64,000 bases of DNA. Origin: Uranotaenia lowii (taxonomy: Eukaryota > Arthropoda > Insecta > Diptera > Culicidae). Position numbers and translations under genes: made by a program. Position 1 is the first letter of the stretch, and each line of letters begins with the position of its first letter. The DNA is taken from contig NC_073692.1 in assembly GCF_029784155.1 (NCBI RefSeq), positions 241,633,756 to 241,697,755 on the forward strand, read 5' to 3'. Positions 34,198 through 43,751 of the stretch are shown one piece after another. The notes under the pieces are model-generated. The model had not been told where the DNA came from, made no database searches, and saw only the letters and a program-made list of their open reading frames with translations.

Positions 34198-34336
34198 ACC
34201 CCCTCCCTACGAAAGGAACGTCCCGTTCCGTACGTTCTAAGAATCAGCAACACGATGATGATTACCGTTGCAGTGCCAATGAACGAGAAGCTTCCGATCA
34301 ATTTCCAAAATTTCAAATCCAGCAGCCGAATTCCGG
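34107..34336 (-). pseudogene. env: env 3' part: transmembrane anchor and tail
   Basis: The frame contains a hydrophobic span of about 20 residues rich in Ile, Leu and Val (around 34230-34290), preceded by aromatic residues and followed by a basic RTYG/RSFRR cytoplasmic segment. It ends within the LTR. This is the membrane anchor of the envelope protein whose larger part lies at 36417-37768. The two parts are separated by the 34337-36416 insertion, at whose CCGG edges the reading phase is preserved. Codons upstream of 34336 in the same open frame belong to the insertion. Confidence 0.75.
34198..34210 (-). promoter_or_regulatory. Polypurine tract
   Basis: On the minus strand GTAGGGAGGGGGT lies immediately before the 3' LTR (AGTTAT...), the position where plus-strand DNA synthesis is primed. 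Confidence 0.85.
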
Positions 34337-34399
34337 GCAAAAAATGTCGTGAAAGAAAAGAAATTATTGAAGACATTTTCAAAATTTTCTTATCATGGA

Positions 34400-34605
34400 A
34401 TTCCGGTGAATTTAAAAAAGACATTTTTTGACGTTTATAAAAGAAAACATAATTTTCAATCTCTTCGGATTTTTTTCGTTGCGAAATTTTCTTTGATTGA
34501 CATTCCGGTCAATTCAAAGAAGACAATTTTTGACGTTTGAAATAGAAAACGAGATTTTTAATTTCTTCGGCATTTTTGCTTCGGAAATTTCAAAAGACAT
34601 TTCTT
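34400..34605. repeat. 102-bp tandem repeat, two units
   Basis: Units start attccggtgaatt at 34400 and attccggtcaatt at 34502. Both continue with aaagaagaca/aaaagacattttttgacgtt, then gaaaac and a ttcttcgg/ctcttcgg word. The repeated attccgg resembles the insertion site itself (aattccgg). Confidence 0.7.
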
Positions 34606-34765
34606 TTCAGTGAGGATTTTTGTAAAATTATACGTTAATACCTATTAAAACTTTAAAATAATGGAGCAAATGATTGGATCATATTACTATGTAAAAAAAG
34701 TGGTATAAACGCCTAGAAAAAATCGAACTGCTTCGGCATCGTCGTTATTTGAAAGATATTAGTAA

Positions 34766-35689
34766 CACTGATAAGCTGATATAATTCCCCCTGCGTAGGA
34801 GAAAAATATTCATCGCCCAAAGCTCCTGGCGCCAACTAGCTCATCATTCCCTAAGCTTCGTTTCCCGATCATGTAATGATACCAATTGCTAAATTTCGAA
34901 TTTTTCGTAAATCATTCAATTTTCATTTGACAATTCGAAAATATTTTTTAAGAAGATTTATGTAACTCAGTTTATAGTTTAAATTTTAGTTTCAGATTAT
35001 CGAATCAATTCCATTCTTATTGAAGAAGAGTGTATGATTTTTTGAAAATTTTATCCAAAGGGGAAATTTGAAGAAATTTCATATGATCTAAACAGTATAT
35101 TTTCTAATAAAGTGCCAAGACTAAATCGTTAACCAGAAGATCCTCTTTTAAAGAACTGCAACTTTTTTCCTCAATAAGATAAAGAACATTTTCGCTTTCA
35201 AAGTCTTTAAATCGATAACTTTTATTCATTTGCAAAAATTAATTCTTAATAACTGTTAAACTTTAATTCAATTATATTGTGAAATTATTTTCAAATTTCA
35301 ATATCCAATTAATTGGAATTGTTTTTTTTTAAATGAAGAATTGCTTTTCATATGTATTTACGTTTCAAATTTTGTTCCTAAAATTCAAAACTCAACGAAT
35401 CTAGTACATTTCAACAATCGGGACCTTTTTTCACTGGGAGGAAAACATAACACAAATTGAACACCATAGCAACTTATACTTTTGCACGCAGAAAAATTGA
35501 AGCAGGCTAAAAATGCTTGGTAGATAATAAAATTTCTATATATTTTTCTACGTGTCATTAGAACACGTGGAGTAATTTTTGAATGCTAGCGTCCCATCAC
35601 AAACAGTGTATAAATCACATACTAAGCAGTTAAGACACGAACCTTTGGTTGATGGAAATGTAGTTCAGAGTTATATCAGTTTATCAGTG
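34766..35689. mobile_element. MITE with 7-bp target duplication, copy 2
   Basis: The ends CACTGATAAGCTGATATAA and an inverse with one change are flanked by TTAGTAA on both sides. It matches 21140-22032 in the same orientation with scattered differences and an approximately 30-bp length gain. This is the innermost layer of the nested stack. Confidence 0.88.
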
Positions 35690-36300
35690 TTAGTAATCCA
35701 TTTGATATCTCGGATGGAAATTTCGAAAAACTCTTTCGAATACCAAAATGTTTGGCAATTAAGTTTATTACCTTACTGGATCAACAATTGAACGCTATCC
35801 CATTAAAGGATGAAAGATCCACAACAATTCCGATACATTTAAAAGTTCTAACAACATTGCGATATCTTGGCTCAGGTTATCGATTTAACCTAATTAATCT
35901 GAATCAATAAGTATGACTCTTTCGAATGTACAACTGTAACATATTTCATCATATCAACACATCCGATTGTTTACAAACACGTAACTTTCTAGATTCATAT
36001 TTCAAAACTTCCAATTATGCCTTCAACACTCAACGATATGTTTTTTTCATATTTAATTGCATGCACGATGAGCAAGATTTGAAGTATTTTATCTAACAAT
36101 ATTGAATATTGCTGTTATAAATAGTTTTCAGTATTACAAATATAATATTATTCTAATTACCATGCTAAATATCGGGAAACATGGAAGAAAGACGGTGCCA
36201 ACAAAAAGTCGTTTTGAAAAGTCTCACCGACAATAAACGTCAAAGACGTCTAGCGGTGAATAGGTGAACTATACTTTTTTCTTCTCTTACATTTGGTTTT
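35690..36300. other. Interior of the env insertion
   Basis: Non-coding AT-rich sequence. The 70-codon frame at 35579-35791 straddles the MITE edge and is not credible. No known repeat recognised. Confidence 0.35.
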
Positions 36301-36416
36301 TTTTCTTTCTCTTTACTTTTTCGGAATCAGCCAAGAAGAAAAGACATTTTTATGAAGAGAACGACAATTTTAGAATTTCTTTTCTTGAAGAGATTTTCGG
36401 AGATTTTCTTCAAGTA

Positions 36417-37768
36417 CCGGAATTCGGCTGCAGGTGGTATTGTTGCAGGTAAACGTGATCAAGCCTTTTCCGGTTAGAAATAGTTTCAGCATTAATTTTC
36501 TCCAATTCATATAATTTGTGTTGTTTCCAATTGATTTTTAAATTGTGGAAAGCTCTTTCGATGATATCGATTGGATTTTCAAGTTCGTTGTTCGTAAAGT
36601 TTTCTCTGTCGAATATAACGGTACAATTGGTGAATGAAATGAGAACATTTCCATTTATGGTTCTGTTATCTGGACCACAAGTTGATTCTAGCGTTTGATT
36701 TTTTGCATTTCTGATCAATATCGTATTATCATTAATAAGTTCCTTGGATGTCTCATTCTGTACCACATAACGGCAAGTGGTTTGTTTTCCATCAATGAGG
36801 GATGCTAAGCATTCATCATTAAGTTCTTTTAGATAGGCTGCTTTCTGAACAAAATTGTCTGGTTTTTCAGTAATGTACAATTTACTGCCGGTTTTCAAGA
36901 TGTGCGTTGGGTATTGGTACAAAATGCGGTTATTTGTTACGAGTGGAAAAATTCGCATAATATCCGATGTTGTCGAGTTTTCCAGTAACGGAATGTGCAT
37001 AAGGTACAGAAGCATTTTAGAGCTGGTTGCAAACTTTGGTGTGACAAACTGTAAAGCTTCATCGGGCAGATTTAAGTTTACTCCTTGATCTTGGATTAAC
37101 TCTCTGATCGCCAAAATTTCTCGAATCGACAATATTCTGTTATGTGTTATCGATAATTTCGATAACATGATGGCATCTTGGATGTCTTCGAGCATTTTGT
37201 TCAGAATGTCTGTGTTCATAATTGCGGTGATGATTTCAATGTCATTAATCATAATTTTGTTGAAATTCGCTTGTAACATAACTTCCTTGATGGCGTTAGT
37301 CAGGTGCTGAATACGCTTGTCGATGTTCTCGTTAACTTTAAATTGTTGATTGTTTTGATCAATGAGGTCGTTCATGGTACTGTTGATGACTTGAAGGTCT
37401 GCGGCGTCCGGAGTCCCAGCAATCCATTTCCAGATCGTTCCAATAGTGTCCCATCTTTTCGAGCGGTGATGTGTACGTGGTTTCAATTGATATAGATTGT
37501 TGTACAATTGTTTTGCCTTATATTTAAGGATGTTTTTTAGTGGGTTGTTAGTTTCAACGTTATTTCTATAGGAAAAACTTATAAGTGTTTCTGTCGCTTC
37601 TTCTATTGATGATAAATTTATTGGATGTACTATTTTTATTGTTCCAATTTGGATTTTACATTCTCTTTCCTTTACTAGTAAGATTGGGTCGTTTCCAAAA
37701 TGTTTGATAGATAATTTTTGTGCTTGACAGAAGCATAATGCTATCATGAGTAGTGCTACTCTGTTATT
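36417..37768 (-). pseudogene. env: env 5' part: envelope glycoprotein ectodomain
   Basis: The frame is open from a splice acceptor (TTTTTAG, AG at 37769-37770); the first ATG is at 37747. A hydrophobic signal-like segment covers the first 8-10 residues, extended upstream by VALL if the spliced start is used. A furin-type RSKR site is at residues 95-98, followed by a Gly/Trp-rich segment and a long heptad-like region (LIDQNNQQFKVNENIDKRI). The C-terminal half carries spaced Cys residues. This layout matches gypsy/errantivirus envelope proteins, which are related to baculovirus F proteins and mediate membrane fusion. The frame leaves env at 36417 because of the inserted DNA; the anchor is at 34107-34336. 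Confidence 0.8.
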
Positions 37769-37879
37769 CTAAAAATAAAGAAAAATAAGTGTTAGTAATG
37801 GATTAGTACTATAATGAAGTTTCATTTTATTTTATTTAATTTAATTTTTTTTCTTCTCGGGTTTATGACTCTGCTTTTT

Positions 37880-38568
37880 ATTGTCGTAGAGCTTTATTTC
37901 TGTTCAAACAAATCTTGTTAGAGGTGTTTTTTTTCAATTCAGTATGCATCCTCTCCGCCCTTCGAAAAAAAAATCTTGCAATTTGGAATTTTTGTTTTGA
38001 CTGAATTTTTATTCCAAAAAGTAAAATTGCAGGATTTTGTTGTGTTGTTAGATCATTAATTACTCTTTGTAAGTGATTTTGAAATTGGCAATTAATTTTT
38101 ACTTGCTCGTTGTTTTCTGTTATGAAAATTTTGTTATCAATCTGAAGATTAAGGATTTTTTTTTTGTGATATCTGAGTTAGATCATTATTGTCAAGGTTT
38201 CCAGTAATTCCTGTTCTGACCAAATTTAAAAAGTCTCTATTAGATGTAAATTTTGGTTTTAATTCTTTCCAAATGTGTTTAGCTATGTTAAACTTGGTTG
38301 ACAAAAGTTCGATTATATTTGAGTAATTTCCAAGATATTCGATTCCATTCAGTTTCTGTTGGAGTTTCGTAAAAATGGGTTCGTATAATTCCCTTTTTTT
38401 TTATATATGAAAAGTCTGTGTTGACCCGTTTTTACGAAATAGTAGTCATCTTCCAGGACAAGCTGTTCAGGGTTGTTCTCTAGGCTGGAAATGTGTATGG
38501 GCTGAGAAACGATTAGTCTAAATAAAATAGAAATAGAAAGGCTTAGAGAGATGAGCGGTGGTTCCAAC
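37880..38568 (-). pseudogene. Additional secreted-type ORF between pol and env
   Basis: A minus-strand frame starts right after a TTTTATTTTCAG acceptor (AG at 38569-38570). It has a hydrophobic leader (ISLSLSISILFRLIVSQ) but no ATG; the first codon in frame is TTG at 38567. The frame breaks at an A9 run near 38393 and at an A10 run near 38156. On either side coding character continues in shifted frames down to about 37880, giving roughly 230 codons. It does not overlap pol, which ends at 38591, or env. It could be a separate accessory gene or a duplicated or rearranged envelope surface region. I do not recognise the family. Confidence 0.5.
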
Positions 38569-38590
38569 CTGAAAATAAAAATCTATTAAT

Positions 38591-39055
38591 TTATAGTCTT
38601 TTAATATTTTCTTTATGGATCTCCCGTCCAGACCTATCGAGGATTGCTCTTCCTTTATCTTCAATAGCTTTGGTCGGTTGATACTTTTCTTTAGTCTTTC
38701 GCTTGATTCCCTGAATCTTTTTAAAGACTATGTCATCACTATCTATGTGAGGTTTCCCTTCTCTACCCTTGTTATGGTAGTCTAAATTTTTCTTTTGTGT
38801 TTTTTCATTTGCTAAAATTACCTCGTCATAGAATTTGTGTCGTTCCTCTAGTATTGCATTAATGTTAAGAGGCCGTTCGTGCCCATCTTTGATTCCATAA
38901 AAGATTTCGCGGGGTTTCAGTCCAGTTGCTGAATGAATCGTATTGTTGTATAGCGTAGAAGCTATCCGGAAAATTTCTTTGTTAGTTAGATCCGCATATT
39001 GGGGTTTTATGCATCGAAAGATTTCAGCCAGTGTTGAATGAAATCTTTCGACCAT
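38591..39055 (-). pseudogene. pol: Integrase C-terminal part, frameshifted from pol
   Basis: Continues the integrase in another frame. It starts around the catalytic-glutamate motif (VERFHS) and runs through the C-terminal region to the stop at 38591, with the basic, Lys-rich tail usual in gypsy integrases. It overlaps the upstream pol frame by about 30 nt. A single small indel near 39045 explains the break. Confidence 0.85.
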
Positions 39056-42020
39056 GGTTTTCGCTATGGTTTGCAGGCACGAAATGCATCTCGACGTTCA
39101 TATTATTTGCTAGTCCTCTTATTTCAACTGAGCGTAAAGCGGGTTCATTGTCACAAACGATTAATCCGGGTGTTCCATATGTCGAGAAAAGTTTAAGTAA
39201 CCCTTTTCTTACATCGGTAATAGTTCTGGATTTGATTGGAATTATTATGCCAAATCTTGAAAATTTATCTATTGCTGATAAAAATATCAAAGGTTGACTC
39301 AAAAAGATATCAATATGAATTATTTCGAACGGCTTTTTAGTATTTGGTGTAGTGCCGAAATGAATTTTGTAAGGATGGCGGTCATATTTATTTTTATTGC
39401 AAACTTCACACAGTTTTATAAATTGTCTAATTTTAAATTTCATTCTTGGGAAAAAGAATCTTGTACAAATTTGTTTATTATTCTCCCAAATTCCTCTGTG
39501 GGATGACTCGTGTGTTTGCTCAATGATTATGTTTTGTTCTTCGGCATTTTTTAAGTCGATTAAAATTGTTTGAGTAATTTTGACTTTAAAAGTCTTACAT
39601 CTACTAAAATAGTTTTTGTACACAAATTGAATAATGCCCATAACGTTTTCTGGACAAAGAATGCAGTTTACTTTTCTAGTGTCCATATATTCCTTAAAGA
39701 TCCTTATGATAAGAGGAACCCCAAATATTACTTTAGTAATTGTTCTTCTATGAACCTTTGGAAAAACTTCTTCATAAGTTTCAGATTCTTCATTTCCAAT
39801 TTTCAAAACTATTTGGTTATGAAAATAGTTCAAGGGTTTTTCTGTAAATGGTACTAAATCAGTTATATCGGAATCTGCAGAATGAGCGGAATCAGATTCA
39901 TCAGAAATTTCTTCATTTGCATTAATATCGGGTGGAATTCTGGATAAAGCGTCTGCAACCACATTTTGTTTGCCAGGACGATACTTTATCTCATATTGGT
40001 ATTCTTTTAATTGAAGAGTCCAACGAATAATTTTTGAATTTGGATTTTTCAGACTCAACGCATATGTCAATGGTTGATGATCCGTAAAAAGAGTAAACTT
40101 TCTTCCAAATAAATAAGGTCGAAAGTATCTTGTTGCCCAGACAATGGCAAGAAGTTCTTTTTCAATTGCTGAGTAATTTTCCTCTGTTTTTGTAAGAGTA
40201 CGAGAAGCGTATGCTATCGGTCGATCCTTTCCAATCACACCTTGCGAAAGCACTGCTCCTAAGGCAAAATTACTAGCATCGGTTGTTAAAATGAAAGGTT
40301 GGTTAAAGTCGGGATAAGCCAAGATATCGCTTTGGGTCAATAATTGTTTACAAAATTCAAAAGTTTTGATAAACTTTTCATTGTGATCGATTTCCTGTCC
40401 TTTTCTCAGTTGACCAGTTAAGGGTTTCGTAATTTTGGCGAAATCTTTTACAAACTTTCTGTAGTAACCAAGAATACCTAAAAATCCTTTTAGTTCTATT
40501 TGATTCCTAGGAACCGGCCAATTCTGAATAGCTTTAATTTTATCCGGATTGGGTTTGACGCCGTTTTCAGTTACTATGTGGCCTAAAAATCCAACTTCTT
40601 TCTTTAAAAATTCACTCTTATCGAGTTGAATTTTCAAATTGACATTTTGCAATGCCTTAAAAACTTTTTCGATGCTCTCTAAATGTTCTTGTAGAGATGT
40701 TGAATAGATGATTATATCATCCATGTAAACTAAGCAACAATTTCCTACAAGATCACGGAGAACATGATCAAGCAACCTCATCAAGGTACGAGGTGCGTTA
40801 CGTAGCCCAAATGGCATACGCAGATATTCGTATAAACCGTGCTCAACCGAAAATGCAGTTTTCGGAATATCATCCGGGTGAACCTCCACTTGGTGGAACC
40901 CAGATTTTAAATCTAATGTAGTGAAGTACTGGCATCTTCCAAGTTTATCTAGGATGTCAGTAATGTTAGGCAAAGGGTACCTGTCGTCAACCGTTTTCTC
41001 ATTGAGTTTACGGTAGTCTACTACCAGGCGCCACTTTTGCTTTCCTGAAGCATCCACCTTTTTTGGAACTATCCAAATCGGTGAACACCATGGAGATGAA
41101 CTAGGACGAATAATACCTTGTTCAAGCATTTCATTAATTTGTTTTTGGACCTCCTCTCTGTGTATGAAAGGGTATCTATAGCTTTTCGTATATACTGGAA
41201 TGTCATCTGTAGTTCTGATCCGATGTTTGACTACGTTCGTAAAAGTCAAATCGGTGCCTTCTTCGTAAAAGACATCGTATTTCGATAGAACTTTTAATAA
41301 TTTGGATTTCTCCTCATGATTGAGGTGTTCGAGTCTTAAATTTGATTCAATTTTATGAGAACCCCTAAACTCTTTCCTTTGTTTTATAAGCTCAAAATTG
41401 TCTATTTCCATATGCATGGAGATAGCATCCACATAGTTGGCAAATAGTCTACACTGTTTAGTGTCCCGTTTAATGTTAATCAGTGGAACACACGTTTTGA
41501 AATTGGACGCGTAGTATAAACCAGACGGAATAAAGACATCCTCGGCTACTTCCACGTCGTTATTCAAAACAAAGTCCCCCTGGCACACGGGTACGGTTAG
41601 TTTATGAACTGCTGACTGGTGTTCATGGAAATTCACGGTAATCGCGTCTGGATATTTTTTATTTAAAGAAAACGTATATCCATTCACGATGATGTTATTG
41701 GTCGCCGTATCAATAACGACACCAAGGTCTACCATGGTTTCATAACCGATGAGGCCATGGAAATATTCGTGGAATTTAAAAATTTTAAATTTCTGGGGTT
41801 TTTCAAAAATTTGAGGAAACATATTTATAAACACATGTTTGTTTATATTGAACGTTCCGTAGATGTTTTTCACTTTTGAAGCGGGTCCATTTTGCATAAT
41901 TTCAGTAGGTACAACATCTGGAGATAAATAATTTTTATTGGCTCCGGTATCTATTAACAATCTTAACACGCCATATTTTGTGCAGACTTTAAGATACGGA
42001 AGGAAATTGTTTTGCGTCAT
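39024..42020 (-). CDS. pol: Pol polyprotein: protease, RT, RNase H, integrase (truncated)
   Basis: 998 codons. An aspartic protease motif DTGA is at residues 24-27. Reverse transcriptase follows with YMDD at 432-435. RNase H has its first catalytic Asp in TTDAS at residue 581 and further motifs downstream. Integrase has an HHCC zinc-binding region at about 830-870 and the first two catalytic aspartates at 904 and 957. The third catalytic residue lies in the shifted frame at 38591-39055, so integrase is broken. The start ATG overlaps the gag stop as ATGA, a -1 register relationship, which fits expression as a Gag-Pol fusion by frameshifting in this group. The domain order (PR-RT-RH-IN) is that of Ty3/gypsy elements. 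Confidence 0.92.
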   Translation of the reverse strand: MTQNNFLPYLKVCTKYGVLRLLIDTGANKNYLSPDVVPTEIMQNGPASKVKNIYGTFNINKHVFINMFPQIFEKPQKFKIFKFHEYFHGLIGYETMVDLGVVIDTATNNIIVNGYTFSLNKKYPDAITVNFHEHQSAVHKLTVPVCQGDFVLNNDVEVAEDVFIPSGLYYASNFKTCVPLINIKRDTKQCRLFANYVDAISMHMEIDNFELIKQRKEFRGSHKIESNLRLEHLNHEEKSKLLKVLSKYDVFYEEGTDLTFTNVVKHRIRTTDDIPVYTKSYRYPFIHREEVQKQINEMLEQGIIRPSSSPWCSPIWIVPKKVDASGKQKWRLVVDYRKLNEKTVDDRYPLPNITDILDKLGRCQYFTTLDLKSGFHQVEVHPDDIPKTAFSVEHGLYEYLRMPFGLRNAPRTLMRLLDHVLRDLVGNCCLVYMDDIIIYSTSLQEHLESIEKVFKALQNVNLKIQLDKSEFLKKEVGFLGHIVTENGVKPNPDKIKAIQNWPVPRNQIELKGFLGILGYYRKFVKDFAKITKPLTGQLRKGQEIDHNEKFIKTFEFCKQLLTQSDILAYPDFNQPFILTTDASNFALGAVLSQGVIGKDRPIAYASRTLTKTEENYSAIEKELLAIVWATRYFRPYLFGRKFTLFTDHQPLTYALSLKNPNSKIIRWTLQLKEYQYEIKYRPGKQNVVADALSRIPPDINANEEISDESDSAHSADSDITDLVPFTEKPLNYFHNQIVLKIGNEESETYEEVFPKVHRRTITKVIFGVPLIIRIFKEYMDTRKVNCILCPENVMGIIQFVYKNYFSRCKTFKVKITQTILIDLKNAEEQNIIIEQTHESSHRGIWENNKQICTRFFFPRMKFKIRQFIKLCEVCNKNKYDRHPYKIHFGTTPNTKKPFEIIHIDIFLSQPLIFLSAIDKFSRFGIIIPIKSRTITDVRKGLLKLFSTYGTPGLIVCDNEPALRSVEIRGLANNMNVEMHFVPANHSENHGRKISFNTG

Positions 42021-43042
42021 TCTGGCTGTTGTGGGCCGAAAGAATGATGAAAATTTAAGTCCTCGTGATTGTTTAGGTGTTTTTCTCTTTTAACGATCCC
42101 CGATCCCCGTGTTTGTGATTGAAATTTATTAGGATTGTTATTATTTTGTTGATAATTATTACTTTGTTGATAATTATTACTTTGTTGAGAATTATTACTT
42201 CTATTATAATTTGGTCGGTTATAAGCCGGCCGGTTATAATTTGGTCGATAATAGTTTGATTGATTATAATTGTGTTGATTAGGATGTAATTGAGTCTGTG
42301 GGTTCTTGTTTCTGTCTGCTTTTCTGATAGCAGCATTGGTTTGTTCTAAGGCGCATTCGTACGCCGATTTTAAATTTTCCGGTCGGTAGATCCGGGTTAG
42401 ATTAGAGATTTCTCCCTGTAATCCATCAATGAAAGCTTGTTTGATCATTTCTTCATAATTAGCAGAAATGATTCTGGCACAGGGGCGCATCTCTTCGTTA
42501 AGGTTTATTTTCGCCTGTATATCGGCTAAGAGTGTTTTACACTCTTGGTAAAATAATGTAACGTCTCTGTTACCCTGTCGAAGAGACGGTATTTTTGCCC
42601 CTAGTGTGTGCAAATCACGCTTATCCCCGAATATTTCTTTCAGTAGTGCTTTCATATTCTCCCAAGTTGAACCACAATGGTGTGCGAGCAAGGCTTCACT
42701 TGCCCTACCAATTATTTTGTCCCTTATTATGTTCTCCCACAGTGGCATCACTATTGAAACATCACTAGCCCTTACGTCCCTTAAACAGAGACTTAATTTT
42801 ATCTCTACCGAATTCAGCCAGGCGGGGAGGTATTTTGCGTCCCCGTCATAGGTCGGAATTAATTTGAGCGGATCGGGTATTTTAGTTAAATAAGAGTGTG
42901 CCTGAAATTGTTCGTTTGAATTTGTCGCAACACTTGTTGAGTTAATTGAGAGTCTTTCCAGCTGCGCGCGCTGGTTTTCAATCAATGCAGCTAACTCTTC
43001 GATTCTCTGTTGTAATTCATCCGATCTAGTTGTTGGAGCCAT
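42017..43042 (-). CDS. gag: Gag structural protein
   Basis: 341 codons, starting MAPTTRSDEL. The N-terminus (residues 8-35) is a heptad-type coiled coil (LQQRIEELAALIENQRAQLE). The central part (about 50-235) is the retrotransposon gag fold, recognisable from the YLPAWL and spaced Trp/Leu pattern. The C-terminal 90 residues are Asn/Gln/Tyr/Arg-rich with NYNRPNYNR-like repeats and no CCHC knuckle, as in several errantiviruses where a basic tail replaces the zinc finger. It precedes pol with a 4-nt overlap. It would assemble the virus-like particle and bind the element RNA. The frame is intact. Confidence 0.9.
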   Translation of the reverse strand: MAPTTRSDELQQRIEELAALIENQRAQLERLSINSTSVATNSNEQFQAHSYLTKIPDPLKLIPTYDGDAKYLPAWLNSVEIKLSLCLRDVRASDVSIVMPLWENIIRDKIIGRASEALLAHHCGSTWENMKALLKEIFGDKRDLHTLGAKIPSLRQGNRDVTLFYQECKTLLADIQAKINLNEEMRPCARIISANYEEMIKQAFIDGLQGEISNLTRIYRPENLKSAYECALEQTNAAIRKADRNKNPQTQLHPNQHNYNQSNYYRPNYNRPAYNRPNYNRSNNSQQSNNYQQSNNYQQNNNNPNKFQSQTRGSGIVKREKHLNNHEDLNFHHSFGPQQPE

Positions 43043-43314
43043 TTTTTTTTGATAATTATAATCACTGTAAATCTTTGATACTTCAACTTTGTTTCTTGTA
43101 AAAGTGTGCTTTTTGCTTTTTAAATTTTCCTTATTAAGGTTGAATAATCATTAAACAGTAAACCACCGTTTTATAATTATTATTCGTTTTGTACACTTTA
43201 TCTTGAAGCTTAGCTTCTAATATAAATCCACTTTTATTTTAAAAAGTTCTCGATTTAACAGTAAGCCACCGTTTTTCACTTGAACTCTAGACTAATAATA
43301 ATTAAAATGACTTA

Positions 43315-43324
43315 CCCTATACAT
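43315..43324 (-). promoter_or_regulatory. 5' splice donor for env mRNA with leader ATG
   Basis: On the minus strand an ATG at 43324-43322 is followed after nine bases (ATG and two more codons) by AGG|GTAAGT, with the intron beginning at 43315. The env acceptor at 37769 is in phase 0 with this ATG, so a 5.5-kb intron would give env its start codon from the leader. The acceptor before the additional ORF (38569) is off by one base in phase. Confidence 0.6.
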
Positions 43325-43442
43325 CTGATTGGTAGTTCTTCTGCGGGGGAGTTAATTATATCGTTCGCGATGCAAATTCACGGTAAACCTCCGGGAATGG
43401 CTGCTGCCGATCACAAAACTAAGTATTTAACTCACACACGCA

Positions 43443-43463
43443 CTATCCTACCGCGACTGCGCC
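43443..43463 (-). promoter_or_regulatory. tRNA primer-binding site
   Basis: Adjacent to the 5' LTR, the minus strand reads (T)GGCGCAGTCGCGGTAGGAT. This resembles the complement of the 3' end of insect serine tRNA (GCAG.CG and GTAGGAT blocks) with a two-base discrepancy. Ser-type primers are used by the 17.6/297 group of gypsy elements. Confidence 0.65.
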
Positions 43464-43747
43464 AGTTATATTTTGATGGCCGAGTTTCGGGTTTTTAAAA
43501 AACTAAAACTAAACTACACTTCACGACTGACTATTAACGACTAACTTTATTCAACATTATCTTTCACTGCACAACTCCCGTTCACACGTTGGTTCTGCAA
43601 TCCGATGCCCCACCGTCCGGTCACGTAGTCCTGGGAACGATTAATTGTCGAATCAGCTAAGATGGTGCTGATGATGTTGTCGCTGTTTCTAGGGAAGCCA
43701 GTGTTTCTGCTAATTTGTGTTGCGCTTCCGTCAACCTGTCGATAACT
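43464..43747 (-). repeat. 5' LTR of gypsy-type element
   Basis: AGTTAT...ATAACT boundaries on the element strand, near identical to 33915-34197. CATA at 43748-43751 is the target duplication. Confidence 0.93.
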
Positions 43748-43751
43748 CATA

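Larger units (their letters stand above)
34337..36416. mobile_element. 2,080-bp insertion splitting env
   Basis: CCGG stands at both edges (34333-34336, 36417-36420) as a candidate 4-bp target duplication, in the middle of a 26-bp palindromic stretch of env. The left portion contains a 102-bp tandem repeat with attccggt words. The right portion (36300-36416) has loosely inverted gaaaagaaatt and agacattttt words, so the ends resemble a fold-back or MITE-like element. A 924-bp MITE (34766-35689) is nested inside. No transposase is visible. Confidence 0.75.
33915..43747 (-). mobile_element. Gypsy-type LTR retroelement with env (errantivirus-like)
   Basis: Two 283-284-bp LTRs beginning AGTTAT and ending ATAACT bracket 9.3 kb on the minus strand, with CATA target duplications at 33911-33914 and 43748-43751. 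The gene order is gag, pol (protease-RT-RNaseH-integrase), an additional secreted-type ORF, and env. A primer-binding site adjoins the 5' LTR and a purine tract adjoins the 3' LTR. The LTRs differ by about two substitutions and one A indel, so insertion was recent. It is nevertheless disabled by an integrase frameshift, homopolymer frameshifts in the additional ORF and a 2-kb insertion in env. Confidence 0.95.

Noticed and set aside
34165..34540. Plus-strand frames of 61-88 codons across the 3' LTR, env tail and insert
   Set aside because: Antisense to env and the polypurine tract and crossing an insertion junction; not biologically sensible.
39031..39857. Plus-strand frames of 70-95 codons antisense to pol
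   Set aside because: Shadows of the conserved integrase-coding strand.
42073..42336. 87-codon minus frame rich in Ile/Asn inside gag
   Set aside because: Out-of-frame shadow of the repetitive Asn/Tyr-coding tail of gag.
43280..43498. 72-codon plus frame in the 5' leader of the LTR element
   Set aside because: Antisense to the leader, primer-binding site and LTR edge; no features.
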